Source: Haloarcula sp. DT43 (lineage in GTDB: Archaea > Halobacteriota > Halobacteria > Halobacteriales > Haloarculaceae). From it: DNA of 64,000 nucleotides. Location: contig NZ_JAYMGZ010000002.1 of assembly GCF_037078405.1 (NCBI RefSeq), positions 434,001 to 498,000 on the forward strand, written 5' to 3'. The notes beneath the pieces are model-generated. The model saw only the letters and a program-made list of their open reading frames with translations. It had not been told where the DNA came from and did not search any database. Shown here piece by piece: positions 8,469 through 18,861 of the stretch (position 1 is its first letter; every line of letters begins with the position of its first letter). The translations under genes were made by a program, and so were the position numbers.

Positions 8469-9035
8469 ATGCAGGGGAGCACGCAGCCGGACGACACGCG
8501 GGCAGAACTGTACGTCCGTTCACTACTGCCCGACGGTCACACGCAGCAACAGGCTGCGATACTCGACCGCCTGGAGTGGCTGTCGGACGCCGACGTTCTT
8601 TCGGATATCTCGGTTCAGGTCATCGGACGGCAGCTTCCGTCCACGCCCGCGGAGGCGCGGACCGAGTTCGGGCTGTTCGCGCTGAACCGGGTCAGCGTCT
8701 TTCAGGAGTGGGCGAAACGAAACGATTGTTCACTCGAACCCGCGTTCCGGGTTCGGTCGGTGGACTCGGAACTCTCGGGCGAGCAGTACCGCGCACTCGT
8801 GTTCCCTATCCAACTACTCGCGGAGTACGAGGGGTCGGAACTCAGGTGCGTGACGCCACACACGGCCGACGGGGAGACGGTCACCGTCACGGACCGGCTC
8901 GCCATGCTCGAAGGGGAAGAGGAAGCGACGTTCGCCGCGCTCGAACGGGCACACGCGCCGCGGCCGCCGACCCGGTCCGACTCGCCGGCCGCCGACGCCC
9001 TCGACGAGGACTCGGACCCGCTGTTGCCAGAGTAG
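8469..9035 (+). CDS. Conserved haloarchaeal HTH-domain protein
   Basis: This 188-residue acidic protein belongs to a haloarchaeal family that begins [29 protein letters not shown], where a short helix-turn-helix-like segment is predicted. It ends in a disordered acidic/proline tail after about 160. The central part ([31 protein letters not shown]) is a beta-rich domain repeated in many paralogues. Function is unknown; a regulatory role is only suggested. Start choice: GCTTTTGC at 8435-8442 lies about 27-30 bases before the ATG at 8469, the usual leaderless spacing. An alternative ATG at 8433 also has an AT-rich box (TTATAA, 8399-8404) upstream and would add 12 residues of atypical composition. 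Confidence 0.65.
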   Translation: MQGSTQPDDTRAELYVRSLLPDGHTQQQAAILDRLEWLSDADVLSDISVQVIGRQLPSTPAEARTEFGLFALNRVSVFQEWAKRNDCSLEPAFRVRSVDSELSGEQYRALVFPIQLLAEYEGSELRCVTPHTADGETVTVTDRLAMLEGEEEATFAALERAHAPRPPTRSDSPAADALDEDSDPLLPE

Positions 9036-9084
9036 CGCCCGCGTCTCAATACACTTATCCCCGGCCGCCATCGTATTCCCGGGT

Positions 9085-11013
9085 ATGAGTACGGTCACGG
9101 TCACGCTGCCCGACGGGACCCCCCTAGAGGTCGAGCGCGGCAGCACGGTCGAGGATGTCGCCTACGAAATCGGGCCAGGGCTGGGTGACGACACGGTCGC
9201 CGGCGTCGTCGACGGCGAACTCGTCGACAAGCACGCGCCGCTGACGGCCGACGTCGAGCTCGAAATCGTCACCGAGAGCAGTGACGAGTACCTCGACGTG
9301 CTCCGCCACTCGGCGGCCCACGTCTTCGCACAGGCGCTCCAGCGGCTCTACCCCGACGCGAAGCTCACAATCGGGCCGTGGACCGACAACGGGTTCTACT
9401 ACGACATCACCGGGGTCGACATCGACGAGGACGACCTCGAAGCCATCGAGGACGAAGCCCAGGACGTCATCGCGGAGGACTACGACATCGAGCGCGAACT
9501 CGTCGACCGCGAGGACGCCTTCGAGCGCTACGAGGACAACCCCTTCAAACAGGACATCCTCGAAACCGAGGCCGCCGACGAGGACCCCGTCTCCTTCTAC
9601 ACCCAGGGCGAGTTCGAGGACCTCTGTCAGGGGCCACACGTCGAGTCGACCGGCGAGATCGGCGGGTTCGCCCTGCTGGAAATCTCGGCGGCGTTCTGGC
9701 GCGGCGAGGAGGACAACGACACGCTGACCCGCGTCTACGGCACCGCCTTCCCGACGCAGGACGAACTCGACGCCTTCCTCGAACGCCGGCGCAAGGCCGA
9801 GGAGCGCGACCACCGCAAGATAGGGCAGGAGATGGACCTGTTCTCAATCGACGACACCACGGGGCCGGGCCTGCCGCTGTACGAGCCAAACGGCAAGACG
9901 ATACTCAACGAGCTCTCCGAGTACGTCGCCGGCCTGAACCGCGACGCCGGCTACGACGAGGTGGAGACGCCCCACGTGTTCCGCACCGAACTGTGGAAGA
10001 AGTCGGGCCACTACGAGAACTACGTCGACGACATGTTCCTGCTCGACGTCAACGACGAGGAGTACGGCCTGAAGCCGATGAACTGCCCGGGCCACGCGAC
10101 CATCTTCGAGCAGAACTCCTGGAGCTACCGGGACCTGCCGGTCCGGTACTTCGAGGACGGGAAGGTCTACCGCAAGGAACAGCGCGGCGAACTCTCCGGA
10201 CTCTCCCGGACGTGGGCCTTCACCATCGACGACGGCCACCTGTTCGTCCGTCCCGACCAGATAGAGGAGGAGGTGCTGGCGACGGTCGACATCATCCTCG
10301 ACACGCTGGATACCTTCAACCTCGATTACACGGTTCAGTTCGCCACCCGGCCCGAGAAGTCCGTCGGCGGCGACGAAATCTGGGAGAAAGCCGAGTCCCA
10401 GCTGGCGGCCGTCTTGGAGGAGCAGGACATCGACTACGTCGTCGAGGAGGGCGACGGGGCCTTCTACGGCCCGAAGATAGACTTCGCCTTCGAGGACGCG
10501 CTCGGCCGCCACTGGGACGGCCCGACCGTCCAGTTGGACTTCAACATGCCCGAGCGCTTCGACCTGACCTACACCGGCGAGGACAACGAGGACCACCGCC
10601 CGGTGATGATTCACCGCGCGCTGTATGGCTCCTACGAGCGGTTCTTCATGGTGTTGACCGAGCACTACAACGGGAAGTTCCCCCCGTGGCTCGCCCCCGA
10701 ACAGGTCCGTCTGCTGCCGGTCAGCGACGACAACATCGAGTACTGCGAGGAGGTTCGGGACGAACTCGAGGACATCCGCGTCACCATCGAGGACCGCTCC
10801 TGGACCGTCGGCAAGAAGATACAGCAGGCTCACGACGACCGGGTCCCCTACATGTGCGTCATCGGCGACGACGAGGAGGAAGCCGGCACCATCTCGGTCA
10901 GGGACCGCAAGGAGCGCGAGGAGAAGGACATCGACGTCGCGGCGTTCCGCGACCACCTCGAAACCGAAATCGAGCAACAGCGGACCGCCGTGACGTTCCT
11001 CGCCGGGCGGTAG
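9085..11013 (+). CDS. thrS: Threonyl-tRNA synthetase
   Basis: This 642-residue class II aminoacyl-tRNA synthetase charges tRNA-Thr. Domain order: TGS domain (1-62, [24 protein letters not shown]), N2 editing domain with HSAAH and, further on, CQGPH (the zinc/hydrolysis residues of the bacterial-type editing site), catalytic core from about 230 with motif 2 around [28 protein letters not shown] and MNCPGHA, motif 3 near the end of the core, and a C-terminal anticodon-binding domain ([13 protein letters not shown]). It is the bacterial-type enzyme with the N2 editing domain, not the archaeal type with a DTD-like domain. Length is normal. Confidence 0.97.
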   Translation: MSTVTVTLPDGTPLEVERGSTVEDVAYEIGPGLGDDTVAGVVDGELVDKHAPLTADVELEIVTESSDEYLDVLRHSAAHVFAQALQRLYPDAKLTIGPWTDNGFYYDITGVDIDEDDLEAIEDEAQDVIAEDYDIERELVDREDAFERYEDNPFKQDILETEAADEDPVSFYTQGEFEDLCQGPHVESTGEIGGFALLEISAAFWRGEEDNDTLTRVYGTAFPTQDELDAFLERRRKAEERDHRKIGQEMDLFSIDDTTGPGLPLYEPNGKTILNELSEYVAGLNRDAGYDEVETPHVFRTELWKKSGHYENYVDDMFLLDVNDEEYGLKPMNCPGHATIFEQNSWSYRDLPVRYFEDGKVYRKEQRGELSGLSRTWAFTIDDGHLFVRPDQIEEEVLATVDIILDTLDTFNLDYTVQFATRPEKSVGGDEIWEKAESQLAAVLEEQDIDYVVEEGDGAFYGPKIDFAFEDALGRHWDGPTVQLDFNMPERFDLTYTGEDNEDHRPVMIHRALYGSYERFFMVLTEHYNGKFPPWLAPEQVRLLPVSDDNIEYCEEVRDELEDIRVTIEDRSWTVGKKIQQAHDDRVPYMCVIGDDEEEAGTISVRDRKEREEKDIDVAAFRDHLETEIEQQRTAVTFLAGR

Positions 11014-11093
11014 TCGCCGCGACGCGCTGACCGCGCCCACATCCGGCACTCGCCGGGCGCGCCCTTTTGTACCCGGCGGGCGAGCCGACCTGT

Positions 11094-12134
11094 ATGACCG
11101 CCGACAACGGGGAGTCGAGCGACACCATGCGGGAGCGTGCCGCGGGTGACACCCGACTCCTCTGGCTCCTCCTCGACGCGGACCGCTGGCTCGTCACTGC
11201 CCTCCTCTCGGGCGTCCTGTTCTGTGGCATTCTCGCCGTCGGCCTCCTCCACCCCACGCCGGCCCTGGCGCTGCTGACCCGCGGCGACCCGGTGGAAACG
11301 CTGTTCCAGGCGCTGATTACGGGGACGATAACCGCCGTGACGCTGGTCCTGACGCTGAGCCAGCTCGTCCTGTCACAGGAACTCGGCGCGGCCGGCGACC
11401 AGCGCGAGCGGATGGACGGGGCGATGCAGTTCCGTGCCGACGTAGCCGACGCCGTCGACGCCCAGGTCAGTCCCGCGGAGCCCTCGGCGTTCCTCCGGTC
11501 GCTGGTCCGCGGGACCGCCGAGCGGGCCGAAACGGTCCGGGACGCCGTCGACGACACCGCGCTCGACGACGACCTGACGGCGCTGCTGTCGACGTATCTG
11601 GACGACGTGACGAGCAACGCCGACAGGGTCACTGACCAGCTCGAAGGCGGGACCTTCGGGGAGTTCGACGTCATCAAGGCCGCCCTGAACTACAACTACT
11701 CCTGGAAACTGTACGTCGGCCGGCGCATCCAGGAGTCCTACGCCGACGAACTCACCGACGAACTCGACGACTCGCTGGCGGAACTCGTCGAGACGCTCGA
11801 ACTGTTCGGCCCGGCCCGGGAACACTTCAAGACGCTGTACTTCCAGTGGGAGCTGTCGAACCTCTCCCGGACGCTGCTGTATGTCGCGATTCCGGCGCTT
11901 ACCGTCGCGGTCACGTCGCTGTTGTTCCTGGATACGCAGGACTTCATCGGCCTCACGGCCGGCGTGCCCGACGTACTGTGGCTCGTCGCCGTGGCGACGA
12001 CGGCGGCGGTCCTTCCCTTCACCGTCCTGCTGTCGTACATCCTCCGCATCGTCACGATAACCAAGCGGACCCTCGCCATCGGCCCGTTCATTCTCCGGGA
12101 GACGGACCGGAGCGCCGACGTCGACTGGGAGTGA
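11094..12134 (+). CDS. Uncharacterised integral membrane protein
   Basis: This 346-residue protein has two N-terminal membrane segments (WLVTALLSGVLFCGILAVGLL and TGTITAVTLVLTLSQLVLSQ). A long soluble, partly helical middle of about 170 acidic residues follows, then two C-terminal segments (TLLYVAIPALTVAVTSLLFL and VLWLVAVATTAAVLPFTVLLSYI). I recognise no catalytic motif; it looks like a haloarchaeal conserved hypothetical. The ATG at 11094 is chosen because CCCTTTTGTACCC at 11062-11074 sits at the right distance for a leaderless start; an in-frame TTG at 11067 is less likely. The gene is followed, 49 bases on, by a lipid-kinase-like gene, which may share a role in the membrane. Confidence 0.65.
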   Translation: MTADNGESSDTMRERAAGDTRLLWLLLDADRWLVTALLSGVLFCGILAVGLLHPTPALALLTRGDPVETLFQALITGTITAVTLVLTLSQLVLSQELGAAGDQRERMDGAMQFRADVADAVDAQVSPAEPSAFLRSLVRGTAERAETVRDAVDDTALDDDLTALLSTYLDDVTSNADRVTDQLEGGTFGEFDVIKAALNYNYSWKLYVGRRIQESYADELTDELDDSLAELVETLELFGPAREHFKTLYFQWELSNLSRTLLYVAIPALTVAVTSLLFLDTQDFIGLTAGVPDVLWLVAVATTAAVLPFTVLLSYILRIVTITKRTLAIGPFILRETDRSADVDWE

Positions 12135-12183
12135 CGGCGACACACCACCACGGTATAAGTATCGGTCCGGACTCGGTAGTCGT

Positions 12184-13086
12184 ATGCAGATTGGCTCGCG
12201 CCGGTGTATCCTCAACCCCGTCAGCGGCGACGGCGAGCACGCCGACTACGTTCCGCGGCTGATGGCGGCACGCGGGTTCGAGGTGTACGAGACCGAGGCG
12301 GCGGGCGACGCCGTCGAGTTCGGCCGCGAGGCGGGTCGGGCCAAGGCCGCTGAGGTCGCCGTCTGTGGCGGCGACGGGACGGTAAACGAGGTCGTCCGCG
12401 GACTCGACGACGCCGGTCACCTCTCGGACGTGACGCTGAGCGTCGTCCCGGCTGGGACGGCGAACCTCCTGGCCGGGACCGTCGGTATCAGGGACGTCGA
12501 ACACGGCGTCGAAATCGCCGACACCGGGACCAAACGGACCGTCGACGTGGGCGTCGCCGGCGGCGAGCCGTTCCTGGTCTCGTGTATCGCGGGCCTCCCC
12601 GCCGACGCCAGCGTCTCGACGCCCGGCGACCTCAAAGAGCGGTTCGGCACGCTGGCGTTTCTCCTCACTGGGGCCCAGGAGGCGCTGCGCTTCGACGGGC
12701 TCGACATCACCATCGAGGCCGTCGGCGAGGACGGGCCGTTCACCTGGTCGGGCGAGGCCACGTGTCTGCTGGTGGGCAACGCCCGCAAGTTCGTCGCCGA
12801 GGGCGGCCAGGCGAACATGGAAGACGGACTGCTCGACGTCGCCGTCGTCGAACAGATGCCCGCCGGAAATCTGGTCGCCGAAGCCATCGGCCAGCGCCTG
12901 CTGGCGCTCGACACCGACGGGGTGACCCACGTCCGGGCGAACGAGATTACCGTCGACGGCCACGACGCCCCGCTCCGGTTCAGCCGCGACGGCGAACTCA
13001 GCACGCACGAGACGCTCTCGCTGTCGGTGCGCGAGCGTTCCCTCACGCTCCGCGTGGGCCCGGGCTACGAGCCGACCCCGGAGTGA
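12184..13086 (+). CDS. Diacylglycerol/lipid kinase-like protein (YegS/DAGK_cat)
   Basis: This 300-residue protein has the DAGK catalytic fold. The ATP-binding signature GGDGTVNEVV (about 63-72) and VPAGTANLLA (about 88-97) are intact, and LNPVSG near the start is the first conserved strand. The C-terminal domain contains VGNARKFVAEGGQANMEDGLLDV, the usual VSNG-like motif of the family. Enzymes of this group phosphorylate lipids such as diacylglycerol, sphingosine or, in archaea, possibly archaeol-type lipids; the substrate cannot be deduced. GTATAAGTATC about 30 bases upstream is a good TATA box. Confidence 0.85.
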   Translation: MQIGSRRCILNPVSGDGEHADYVPRLMAARGFEVYETEAAGDAVEFGREAGRAKAAEVAVCGGDGTVNEVVRGLDDAGHLSDVTLSVVPAGTANLLAGTVGIRDVEHGVEIADTGTKRTVDVGVAGGEPFLVSCIAGLPADASVSTPGDLKERFGTLAFLLTGAQEALRFDGLDITIEAVGEDGPFTWSGEATCLLVGNARKFVAEGGQANMEDGLLDVAVVEQMPAGNLVAEAIGQRLLALDTDGVTHVRANEITVDGHDAPLRFSRDGELSTHETLSLSVRERSLTLRVGPGYEPTPE

Positions 13087-13182
13087 CCGGCCGGCGCGAC
13101 CGGAGGGCGACAGCGGCCACCTGCGCGAAATCCCCCGACGGCGTCCCCGGTGTTTTTGTCGCCGTCCGTCGAGAAGGGTGGT

Positions 13183-15111
13183 ATGGCTCCCCTCTCGACG
13201 GGTGCGCTCGTGGTCTTCGCGCTCGTCGCCGCCGCCCTGACGCTGTTCGTCACCGAGTGGCTCCCGCCGGACATGACGGCCGTCGCCGTCCTCGTCGCGC
13301 TGGTCGTGCTCGAACCGTACACCGGCGTGCCGGCCCGGACGGCCATCGAGGGGTTCGCCAGCCCGGCGGTGGTCACAATCGTCGCCATGTACGTCCTCAG
13401 CGCCGGCGTCGAGTCCGCGGGTGTGGTCGACTGGCTGGCCGGGCGGCTGGCGGCGCTGACCGGCGGCGACGAGCAGCGCCTGCTCGCCGCCATCGTGGGC
13501 ACGACGGGCGTCAGCGCGGGGTTCGTCAACAACACGCCGGTCGTCGCCGTCTTCATCCCGCTCGTCACCGGGCTCTCGGAGCGCTACGGCATCTCGCCGT
13601 CGAACCTGCTGATGCCGCTGTCCTTCGCCGCGATGCTCGGCGGGACGCTCACGCTGGTCGGCACCGCGACGAACCTCCTTGCCAGCGACCTCTCGGCGCA
13701 GTTGCTCGGTCGCCCCTTCTCGATGTTCACGCTGACGCCCGTCGGGCTCGTCGTCCTCGCCGTCGGCGTGGCTTACCTGCTGACGGTCGGCCGGGCGCTC
13801 GTCCCCGAGCGGGTCCACCCCGCAGCCGACTTCACCGAGGAGTTCGACATGGACCGGCACCTGGCGCAGTTGCAGGTACGCGAGGCGTCACCGCTGGTCG
13901 GGCTGACGGTGCAGGAAGCGCTCGACGGCGGCGTCCCCGACGACGCGGTCGCGGCGGTCGCCGACGTGGCCGGCGCGGGGGAGTCGCTTCCGGCGGACGC
14001 CACCGCCGAACAGGTCCTCGCCGCGAGCGACCCGCTCGACGTCGACGTGCTCCAGATAGACCGCGACGGCGAGTCGTTCTTCGCGACCGCCACCGACCGG
14101 CCGCTGGAACCCGGCGACGTACTGACCGTCCGGGGGAACCGCCAGGCCGTCAATCGGCTCGCACAGACGCTCGACCTGCGGGACCTCGCCCGCGAGTCCG
14201 TCACGGCGGACCTCCTCGCGGAGAGCGGCCATCCGGGCGTTCTCGCGGAGGCCGTCATCGACAGGGAGTCGCGGCTCCGCGGGCGGACGCTCGCCGACGT
14301 GCAACTCCGCAGCCGGTTCGACGTGACGGTCCTCGCCGTCCGCCGCGGCGACGACATCATCCACGAGGACCTCGCGGCGGTCGAACTGTCCGCCGGCGAC
14401 CTGCTCTTGCTCCAGACGCCCCTCGACGAGGTGGGCCACCTCCAGGACGAGGGGTACCTGACCCTGACCGAGGGGCCGCCGGAGCTGTTCGACGCGCTCG
14501 ACGGGGGCCCGCCGTCGCTCGACGCCGCGGCGGCAGTCCCGCTCGCGACGCTGCTCGCCGTCATCGCGCTCGCGGCGCTGGACCTGCTCCCCATCTACAT
14601 CGCCGCGCTGGGCGGCGTCGTCGCCACGGTCGCGACCGGCACGCTGAGCGCGTCGCGGGCCTACGACGCGGTGAGCTGGAACGTCGTGTTCCTGCTGGCC
14701 GGCCTGCTCCCGCTGGGCCAGGCGATGCAGGCCACCGGCGGGGCCGCGTTCGTGGGCGGACTCCTCGTCGACGCCGCCGGCGTCCTCCCGCCGCTCGCGT
14801 TGCTGGCGCTGGTGTACCTCCTGACGGCCGTCCTCGCCAGCGTCATCACCCCGGCTGCGACCGTCGTGCTGATGGTCCCCATCGCCGTCGCCACCGCCGC
14901 CGAGGTCGGCGTCGCCGGGTTCCCGTTCCTCGTCGTCGTGACGTTCGCCGTCGCGACGGCGTTCCTGACACCCATCGGCTACCAGACGAACCTGATGGTG
15001 TACGGCCCCGGCGGCTACCGGTTCACCGACTTCGCCCGGGTCGGCGGCCCGCTACAGTTGCTCCTGTGCGTGGTCACGACGCTCTCGGTGTCGGTCGTCT
15101 GGCCGCTGTGA
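13183..15111 (+). CDS. SLC13-type permease with RCK_C/TrkA_C domains
   Basis: This 642-residue membrane transporter belongs to the divalent anion:Na+ symporter-like (SLC13, CitMHS-like) superfamily. It has about five N-terminal membrane segments with the SNA-like motif VGTATNLLAS and the pseudo-repeat at the C-terminus (TPIGYQTNLMVYGPGGYRF). Between them, residues about 220-430 hold two soluble RCK_C/TrkA_C ligand-binding domains (TVRGNRQAVNRLAQTL; LRGRTLADVQLRSRFDVTVLAVRRG). Likely substrates are sulfate or dicarboxylates, gated by the cytosolic domains. TGTTTTTGTC lies 25-30 bases before the ATG. The gene is complete and of normal family length. Confidence 0.88.
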   Translation: MAPLSTGALVVFALVAAALTLFVTEWLPPDMTAVAVLVALVVLEPYTGVPARTAIEGFASPAVVTIVAMYVLSAGVESAGVVDWLAGRLAALTGGDEQRLLAAIVGTTGVSAGFVNNTPVVAVFIPLVTGLSERYGISPSNLLMPLSFAAMLGGTLTLVGTATNLLASDLSAQLLGRPFSMFTLTPVGLVVLAVGVAYLLTVGRALVPERVHPAADFTEEFDMDRHLAQLQVREASPLVGLTVQEALDGGVPDDAVAAVADVAGAGESLPADATAEQVLAASDPLDVDVLQIDRDGESFFATATDRPLEPGDVLTVRGNRQAVNRLAQTLDLRDLARESVTADLLAESGHPGVLAEAVIDRESRLRGRTLADVQLRSRFDVTVLAVRRGDDIIHEDLAAVELSAGDLLLLQTPLDEVGHLQDEGYLTLTEGPPELFDALDGGPPSLDAAAAVPLATLLAVIALAALDLLPIYIAALGGVVATVATGTLSASRAYDAVSWNVVFLLAGLLPLGQAMQATGGAAFVGGLLVDAAGVLPPLALLALVYLLTAVLASVITPAATVVLMVPIAVATAAEVGVAGFPFLVVVTFAVATAFLTPIGYQTNLMVYGPGGYRFTDFARVGGPLQLLLCVVTTLSVSVVWPL

Positions 15112-15144
15112 AAACCACCGTCCGCGATGCCCGGCCCCGGCGGG

Positions 15145-15984
15145 CTACTGCTCGTCCTCTTTCAGCTCGTCCAGTTCGGCTTCGACCTCGCTTTCGTCGA
15201 CGTCGACCTGCGTACTCTCGTCGGCCAGTTCCCGTTCGAGTTCGGATTCGGAGACGTCGGCGTCGCTCGACCCGCCGTCGGCGTCGCCTTTCCCCATCTC
15301 GGCTTTCAGCGTGTCGAGTTCGGCGTCGACCGAGCCCTGCTGCTGGACCTCTTCGAGTTCGCGCTCCAGCGTGCTCTTGTCGGAGAGCTGGTCTTCGAGC
15401 ACCCCGTCCTCGCGGAGTTCGTCCATCGCCTGCGAGCGGGCCTCCATGTCCTCGGTGCGCTCCTCCGCGCGCTCGATGGCCTGGTTGATGTCCTGCATCT
15501 CGTCGCCGGCACCGGTCATCGCCTCGTTGACGCGGGCGGAGGCCTTCGCGGCCTCGTGCCGGGCCTTCATCGTCTCCTTCTTCGTGCGGAACTGCTCTAT
15601 CTGCTTCTGGAGTTCGTCTTTCTGCTCGACCAGCCGGTCCTGCTGGGCCTGCAGGTCCTGTATCTGGCCCTCCAGTTCCTCTATCTGGCTCATCTTCTGC
15701 TTTTTCTTCTCGAGGGCCTGGCGGGCGAGGTCCTCGCGGTCCTGCTCGACCGCCTGGCGGGCCTGTTCGTTGTGCTTCTCGACGTTCTCTTCGAGGCGGC
15801 GCTTCTGTATCTCCAGTCGCTTCTTCTGGGTCGTCAGGTCCGCGATGCCCTGCTTGACGTCCTGCAGTTCGTCGCGCAACTGCTCGTAGCTGTAGTCGAG
15901 GGTCTCTGTCGGGTCCTCCGCCCGGTTCAGGACGGCGTTGAGCTTGGAGCGGATGACGTACGACGCGCGCGAGAGGATTCCCAT
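15145..15984 (-). CDS. pspA: PspA/IM30 (ESCRT-III-like) family protein
   Basis: This 279-residue protein is almost entirely alpha-helical and charged. The N-terminal helix MGILSRASYVIRSKLNAVLNRAEDPTETLDYSYEQL is typical of PspA/IM30 membrane-repair proteins, with a long coiled-coil hairpin up to about residue 215 rich in K/R/E/Q. The tail after about 225 is an acidic, disordered extension (EMGKGDADGGSSDADVSESELERE) seen in haloarchaeal members. It binds and stabilises stressed membranes by polymerising. It converges with the SLC13 permease gene 33 bases away. Confidence 0.92.
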   Translation of the reverse strand: MGILSRASYVIRSKLNAVLNRAEDPTETLDYSYEQLRDELQDVKQGIADLTTQKKRLEIQKRRLEENVEKHNEQARQAVEQDREDLARQALEKKKQKMSQIEELEGQIQDLQAQQDRLVEQKDELQKQIEQFRTKKETMKARHEAAKASARVNEAMTGAGDEMQDINQAIERAEERTEDMEARSQAMDELREDGVLEDQLSDKSTLERELEEVQQQGSVDAELDTLKAEMGKGDADGGSSDADVSESELERELADESTQVDVDESEVEAELDELKEDEQ

Positions 15985-16044
15985 ACATGCGCATTGGTCC
16001 CTCCAACCTTAAATTTCTTACAGCACTGTGCTGTCTGAACACGT

Positions 16045-16635
16045 ATGGCTCCCGTCGGGATACCGGGCGGGCGTGGCGTCACCGCGTCGCTCGACCGCCC
16101 CGGGTCGGACGCTCTCGTCGTCGCGTGCCCGCCACACCCACAGTACGGCGGCACTCGCTCGGACAGCCGCCTGGAGGCGGTCAGCGACGCCCTCGCCCCC
16201 GAGGTCGGCTGTCTCCGCTTCGACTACGGTCCGTGGGACGAGGGCCGCGGCGAGCGGGCCGACGCCGAGAACGCGCTCCGGTGGGCCCGCGAACGGGCGG
16301 ACGCCGTCGGCCTGTTCGGGTACAGTTTCGGCGCGGCCGTGGCGCTCCGTGCGGCCGCCGAGGTCGGCGAGGCGGGGCCGGCGGTCCTCTCTGTCCTCGC
16401 CCCGCCCGCCCGACTGACCGAGCACCTCGACGCCGTCGCCGCGCTCGACGCTCTCGACTGCCCGGTACAGGTCGTGGTCGGCGAGCGCGACGACACCGTC
16501 GACTGGGAACCGGTCGCCGACCGCGCCGCCGACCTGGGACACGCCGTCGAGCGCCTGCCGGCCGATCACCACTTCGTCGGCCAGCGCGGTCGTATCGGCG
16601 AGACCGTCGGCCCCTTCCTCCGGGGCCACCTGTAG
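16045..16635 (+). CDS. Small alpha/beta hydrolase
   Basis: This 196-residue minimal alpha/beta hydrolase has the nucleophile elbow GYSFGA (serine nucleophile), preceded by the strand VGLFGYSFG. A late acidic residue lies in the strand VVGERDDTVDWEP, and the catalytic His is in PADHHFVGQ. This fits the dienelactone-hydrolase/KANL3-TEX30 type of short hydrolases. The substrate is unknown. The gene is divergent from pspA, with 60 bases between the two starts. Confidence 0.75.
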   Translation: MAPVGIPGGRGVTASLDRPGSDALVVACPPHPQYGGTRSDSRLEAVSDALAPEVGCLRFDYGPWDEGRGERADAENALRWARERADAVGLFGYSFGAAVALRAAAEVGEAGPAVLSVLAPPARLTEHLDAVAALDALDCPVQVVVGERDDTVDWEPVADRAADLGHAVERLPADHHFVGQRGRIGETVGPFLRGHL

Positions 16636-16717
16636 CCGTCGTCCAGCCCGACCGACGACAGCCACGACCGCCGGACGGTATCGAAAGACAGAGGCCCGGC
16701 CGACCCAATCACGGGAC

Positions 16718-16891
16718 ATGAATCGCCCGCTCGCGTTCGCCGTCGTCTCGTTCGTCGCCACGCTTCTGGCGCTGCTGGTCCTGATGCAGACGGCGCTGGT
16801 CGCCGGCGGACCGGCCCGGGCGCTCGTCCTCGCCGCTCTGGGGAGCCTCGGGACATACCTCGCCATCAGGTCCGGCGTGCTCAAATCCTGA
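16718..16891 (+). CDS. Small two-segment membrane protein
   Basis: This 57-residue protein consists of two membrane helices, FAVVSFVATLLALLVLMQTALV and ALVLAALGSLGTYLAI, joined by AGGPAR. It is too short for most gene finders but has a normal haloarchaeal codon pattern and sits between complete genes on the same strand. Its function is unknown; it has no recognisable domain. Confidence 0.5.
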   Translation: MNRPLAFAVVSFVATLLALLVLMQTALVAGGPARALVLAALGSLGTYLAIRSGVLKS

Positions 16892-16939
16892 CGGGCAGTC
16901 GAGGGTAGGTTTATACTATGTACTGATTAATAATGTAGT

Positions 16940-17122
16940 ATGGCGACACACACCAGGGACGCGGTGTCGCGGTCGACGCGCCACGGCGCGGTCTCGCTTC
17001 TGGGTGGGTTCGTCGCCGGCTACGCCCTGTTCGTCGCTATCGGCTCCAGCCACGGCGACGCGCTGTTCTCGGCGCTGTCTCTCGCGGGTCTCGTCGCCGC
17101 GTGGCGCGTCCTCGCGTTGTAG
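16940..17122 (+). CDS. Small haloarchaeal membrane protein
   Basis: This 60-residue protein has two hydrophobic stretches ([18 protein letters not shown] and [19 protein letters not shown]) after a basic N-terminus. A strong TATA box, TTTATACTA at 16910-16918, lies 22-30 bases before the ATG, so transcription starts at or next to the start codon. No function is known. It is possibly a stress- or cell-envelope-related small protein, but that is only a guess. Confidence 0.6.
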   Translation: MATHTRDAVSRSTRHGAVSLLGGFVAGYALFVAIGSSHGDALFSALSLAGLVAAWRVLAL

Positions 17123-17199
17123 CCGGGCTGACAGTGCGACGGGGTGGCGAAGATGGCGCGCTCCGAAACCGTTTAGACCACGCGGGGTTCACCGTCGGT

Positions 17200-18861
17200 A
17201 TGCCGACCGAACCCGAAACGGACTACGACCCCGAGCTGGGTCGGAAGTTCATCTTCGTCACCGGCGGCGTGATGTCTGGCCTGGGGAAAGGCATCACCGC
17301 CGCCAGCACAGGCAGGTTACTCAAAAACGCCGGGTTCGACGTTACAGCGGTCAAAATCGACCCGTATCTGAACGTCGACGCCGGCACGATGAACCCGTTC
17401 CAGCACGGCGAGGTGTACGTGCTGAAAGACGGCGGGGAGGTCGACCTCGACCTGGGGAACTATGAGCGGTTCCTCGACATCGACATGACGTTCGACCACA
17501 ACGTCACGACGGGCAAGACCTACCAGCACGTCATCGAGAAGGAGCGCGCCGGCGACTACCTCGGTCGCACCGTCCAGATTATCCCGCACATCACCGACGA
17601 CATCAAGCGGCGCATCCGCGAGGCCGCCGAGGGCAACGACGTCTGTATCATCGAGGTCGGCGGCACCGTCGGCGACATCGAGGGGATGCCCTATCTCGAA
17701 GCCCTGCGCCAGTTCGCCCACGAGGAGGACGAGGACGACATTCTCTTTACCCACGTCACGCTCGTCCCCTACTCGAAGAACGGCGAGCAAAAGACCAAGC
17801 CGACCCAACACTCCGTGAAGGAACTGCGCTCTATCGGTCTCCAGCCGGACATCCTGGTCGGGCGGTGTTCGGACAAGCTCGACATCGACACCAAGGAGAA
17901 AATCGCGCTGTTCTGTGACGTGCCGACGGAGGCGGTCTTCTCGAACCCCGACGTCGACGACATCTACCACGTCCCGCTGATGGTCGAGGAGGAGGGGCTC
18001 GACGAGTACGTGATGGAACGGCTGGACATCGCCGACGAGGCCCTGCCCGAAGACGAGCGGGAGAACCGCTGGCGCGACCTCGTCACCCAGAACACCGAGG
18101 GCGAGGTCGAGGTCGCGCTCGTCGGCAAGTACGACCTCGAGGACGCCTACATGTCCGTCCACGAGGCGCTGAAACACGCCGGCCTGGAGAAGAACGTCGA
18201 CGTGAACGTCCGGTGGGTCAACTCCGAGAAGATGAGCGACCACCACGCCGACCGGATGCGCGAGGCCGACGCCATCGTCGTCCCCGGCGGGTTCGGCGCG
18301 CGCGGGACCGAGGGGAAAATCGACGCCATCCGCTACGCCCGCGAGAACGACGTGCCCTTCCTCGGGCTGTGTCTCGGCTTCCAGATGGCCGTCGTCGAGT
18401 ACGCCCGGAACGTGCTGGACCTCGACGGGGCCCACTCCGCCGAACTCGACGAGGACACGCCCCACCCCGTCATCGACATCCTCCCCGAGCAGTACGAAAT
18501 CGAGGACATGGGCGGGACGATGCGGCTCGGCGCACACGAGACCGACATCGACGGCGGCACGCTCGCCGCGGCGCTGTACGGCGGCGAGTCCTGCACCGAG
18601 CGCCACCGCCACCGCTACGAGGTCAACCCCGAGTACATCGACGACCTCGAAGCCGCAGGGTTGACGTTCTCGGGCCGCGCCGGCAACCGCATGGAGATAC
18701 TCGAACTCGCGTCCGACGACCACCCCTACTTCATCGGGACGCAGTTCCACCCCGAGTTCCGTTCCCGACCGACCCGTGCCAGCCCGCCGTTCGTCGGCCT
18801 GCTGGAAGCCGTGCTCGGCGAGGACCCGCACACCGCGACGACCGAGGAGGTGAGCCACTGA
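17200..18861 (+). CDS. pyrG: CTP synthase
   Basis: This 553-residue enzyme makes CTP from UTP, ATP and glutamine. The N-terminal amidoligase domain starts [20 protein letters not shown] (P-loop) and carries [21 protein letters not shown]. The C-terminal class I glutamine amidotransferase has the nucleophile motif FLGLCLGFQ and the late His-x-Glu pair (QFHPEF). The start is taken at [11 protein letters not shown] because the family begins just before FIFVTGG. The stop overlaps the start of the GMP synthase subunit gene by one base (TGATG), placing two nucleotide-amination enzymes in one operon. Confidence 0.97.
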   Translation: MPTEPETDYDPELGRKFIFVTGGVMSGLGKGITAASTGRLLKNAGFDVTAVKIDPYLNVDAGTMNPFQHGEVYVLKDGGEVDLDLGNYERFLDIDMTFDHNVTTGKTYQHVIEKERAGDYLGRTVQIIPHITDDIKRRIREAAEGNDVCIIEVGGTVGDIEGMPYLEALRQFAHEEDEDDILFTHVTLVPYSKNGEQKTKPTQHSVKELRSIGLQPDILVGRCSDKLDIDTKEKIALFCDVPTEAVFSNPDVDDIYHVPLMVEEEGLDEYVMERLDIADEALPEDERENRWRDLVTQNTEGEVEVALVGKYDLEDAYMSVHEALKHAGLEKNVDVNVRWVNSEKMSDHHADRMREADAIVVPGGFGARGTEGKIDAIRYARENDVPFLGLCLGFQMAVVEYARNVLDLDGAHSAELDEDTPHPVIDILPEQYEIEDMGGTMRLGAHETDIDGGTLAAALYGGESCTERHRHRYEVNPEYIDDLEAAGLTFSGRAGNRMEILELASDDHPYFIGTQFHPEFRSRPTRASPPFVGLLEAVLGEDPHTATTEEVSH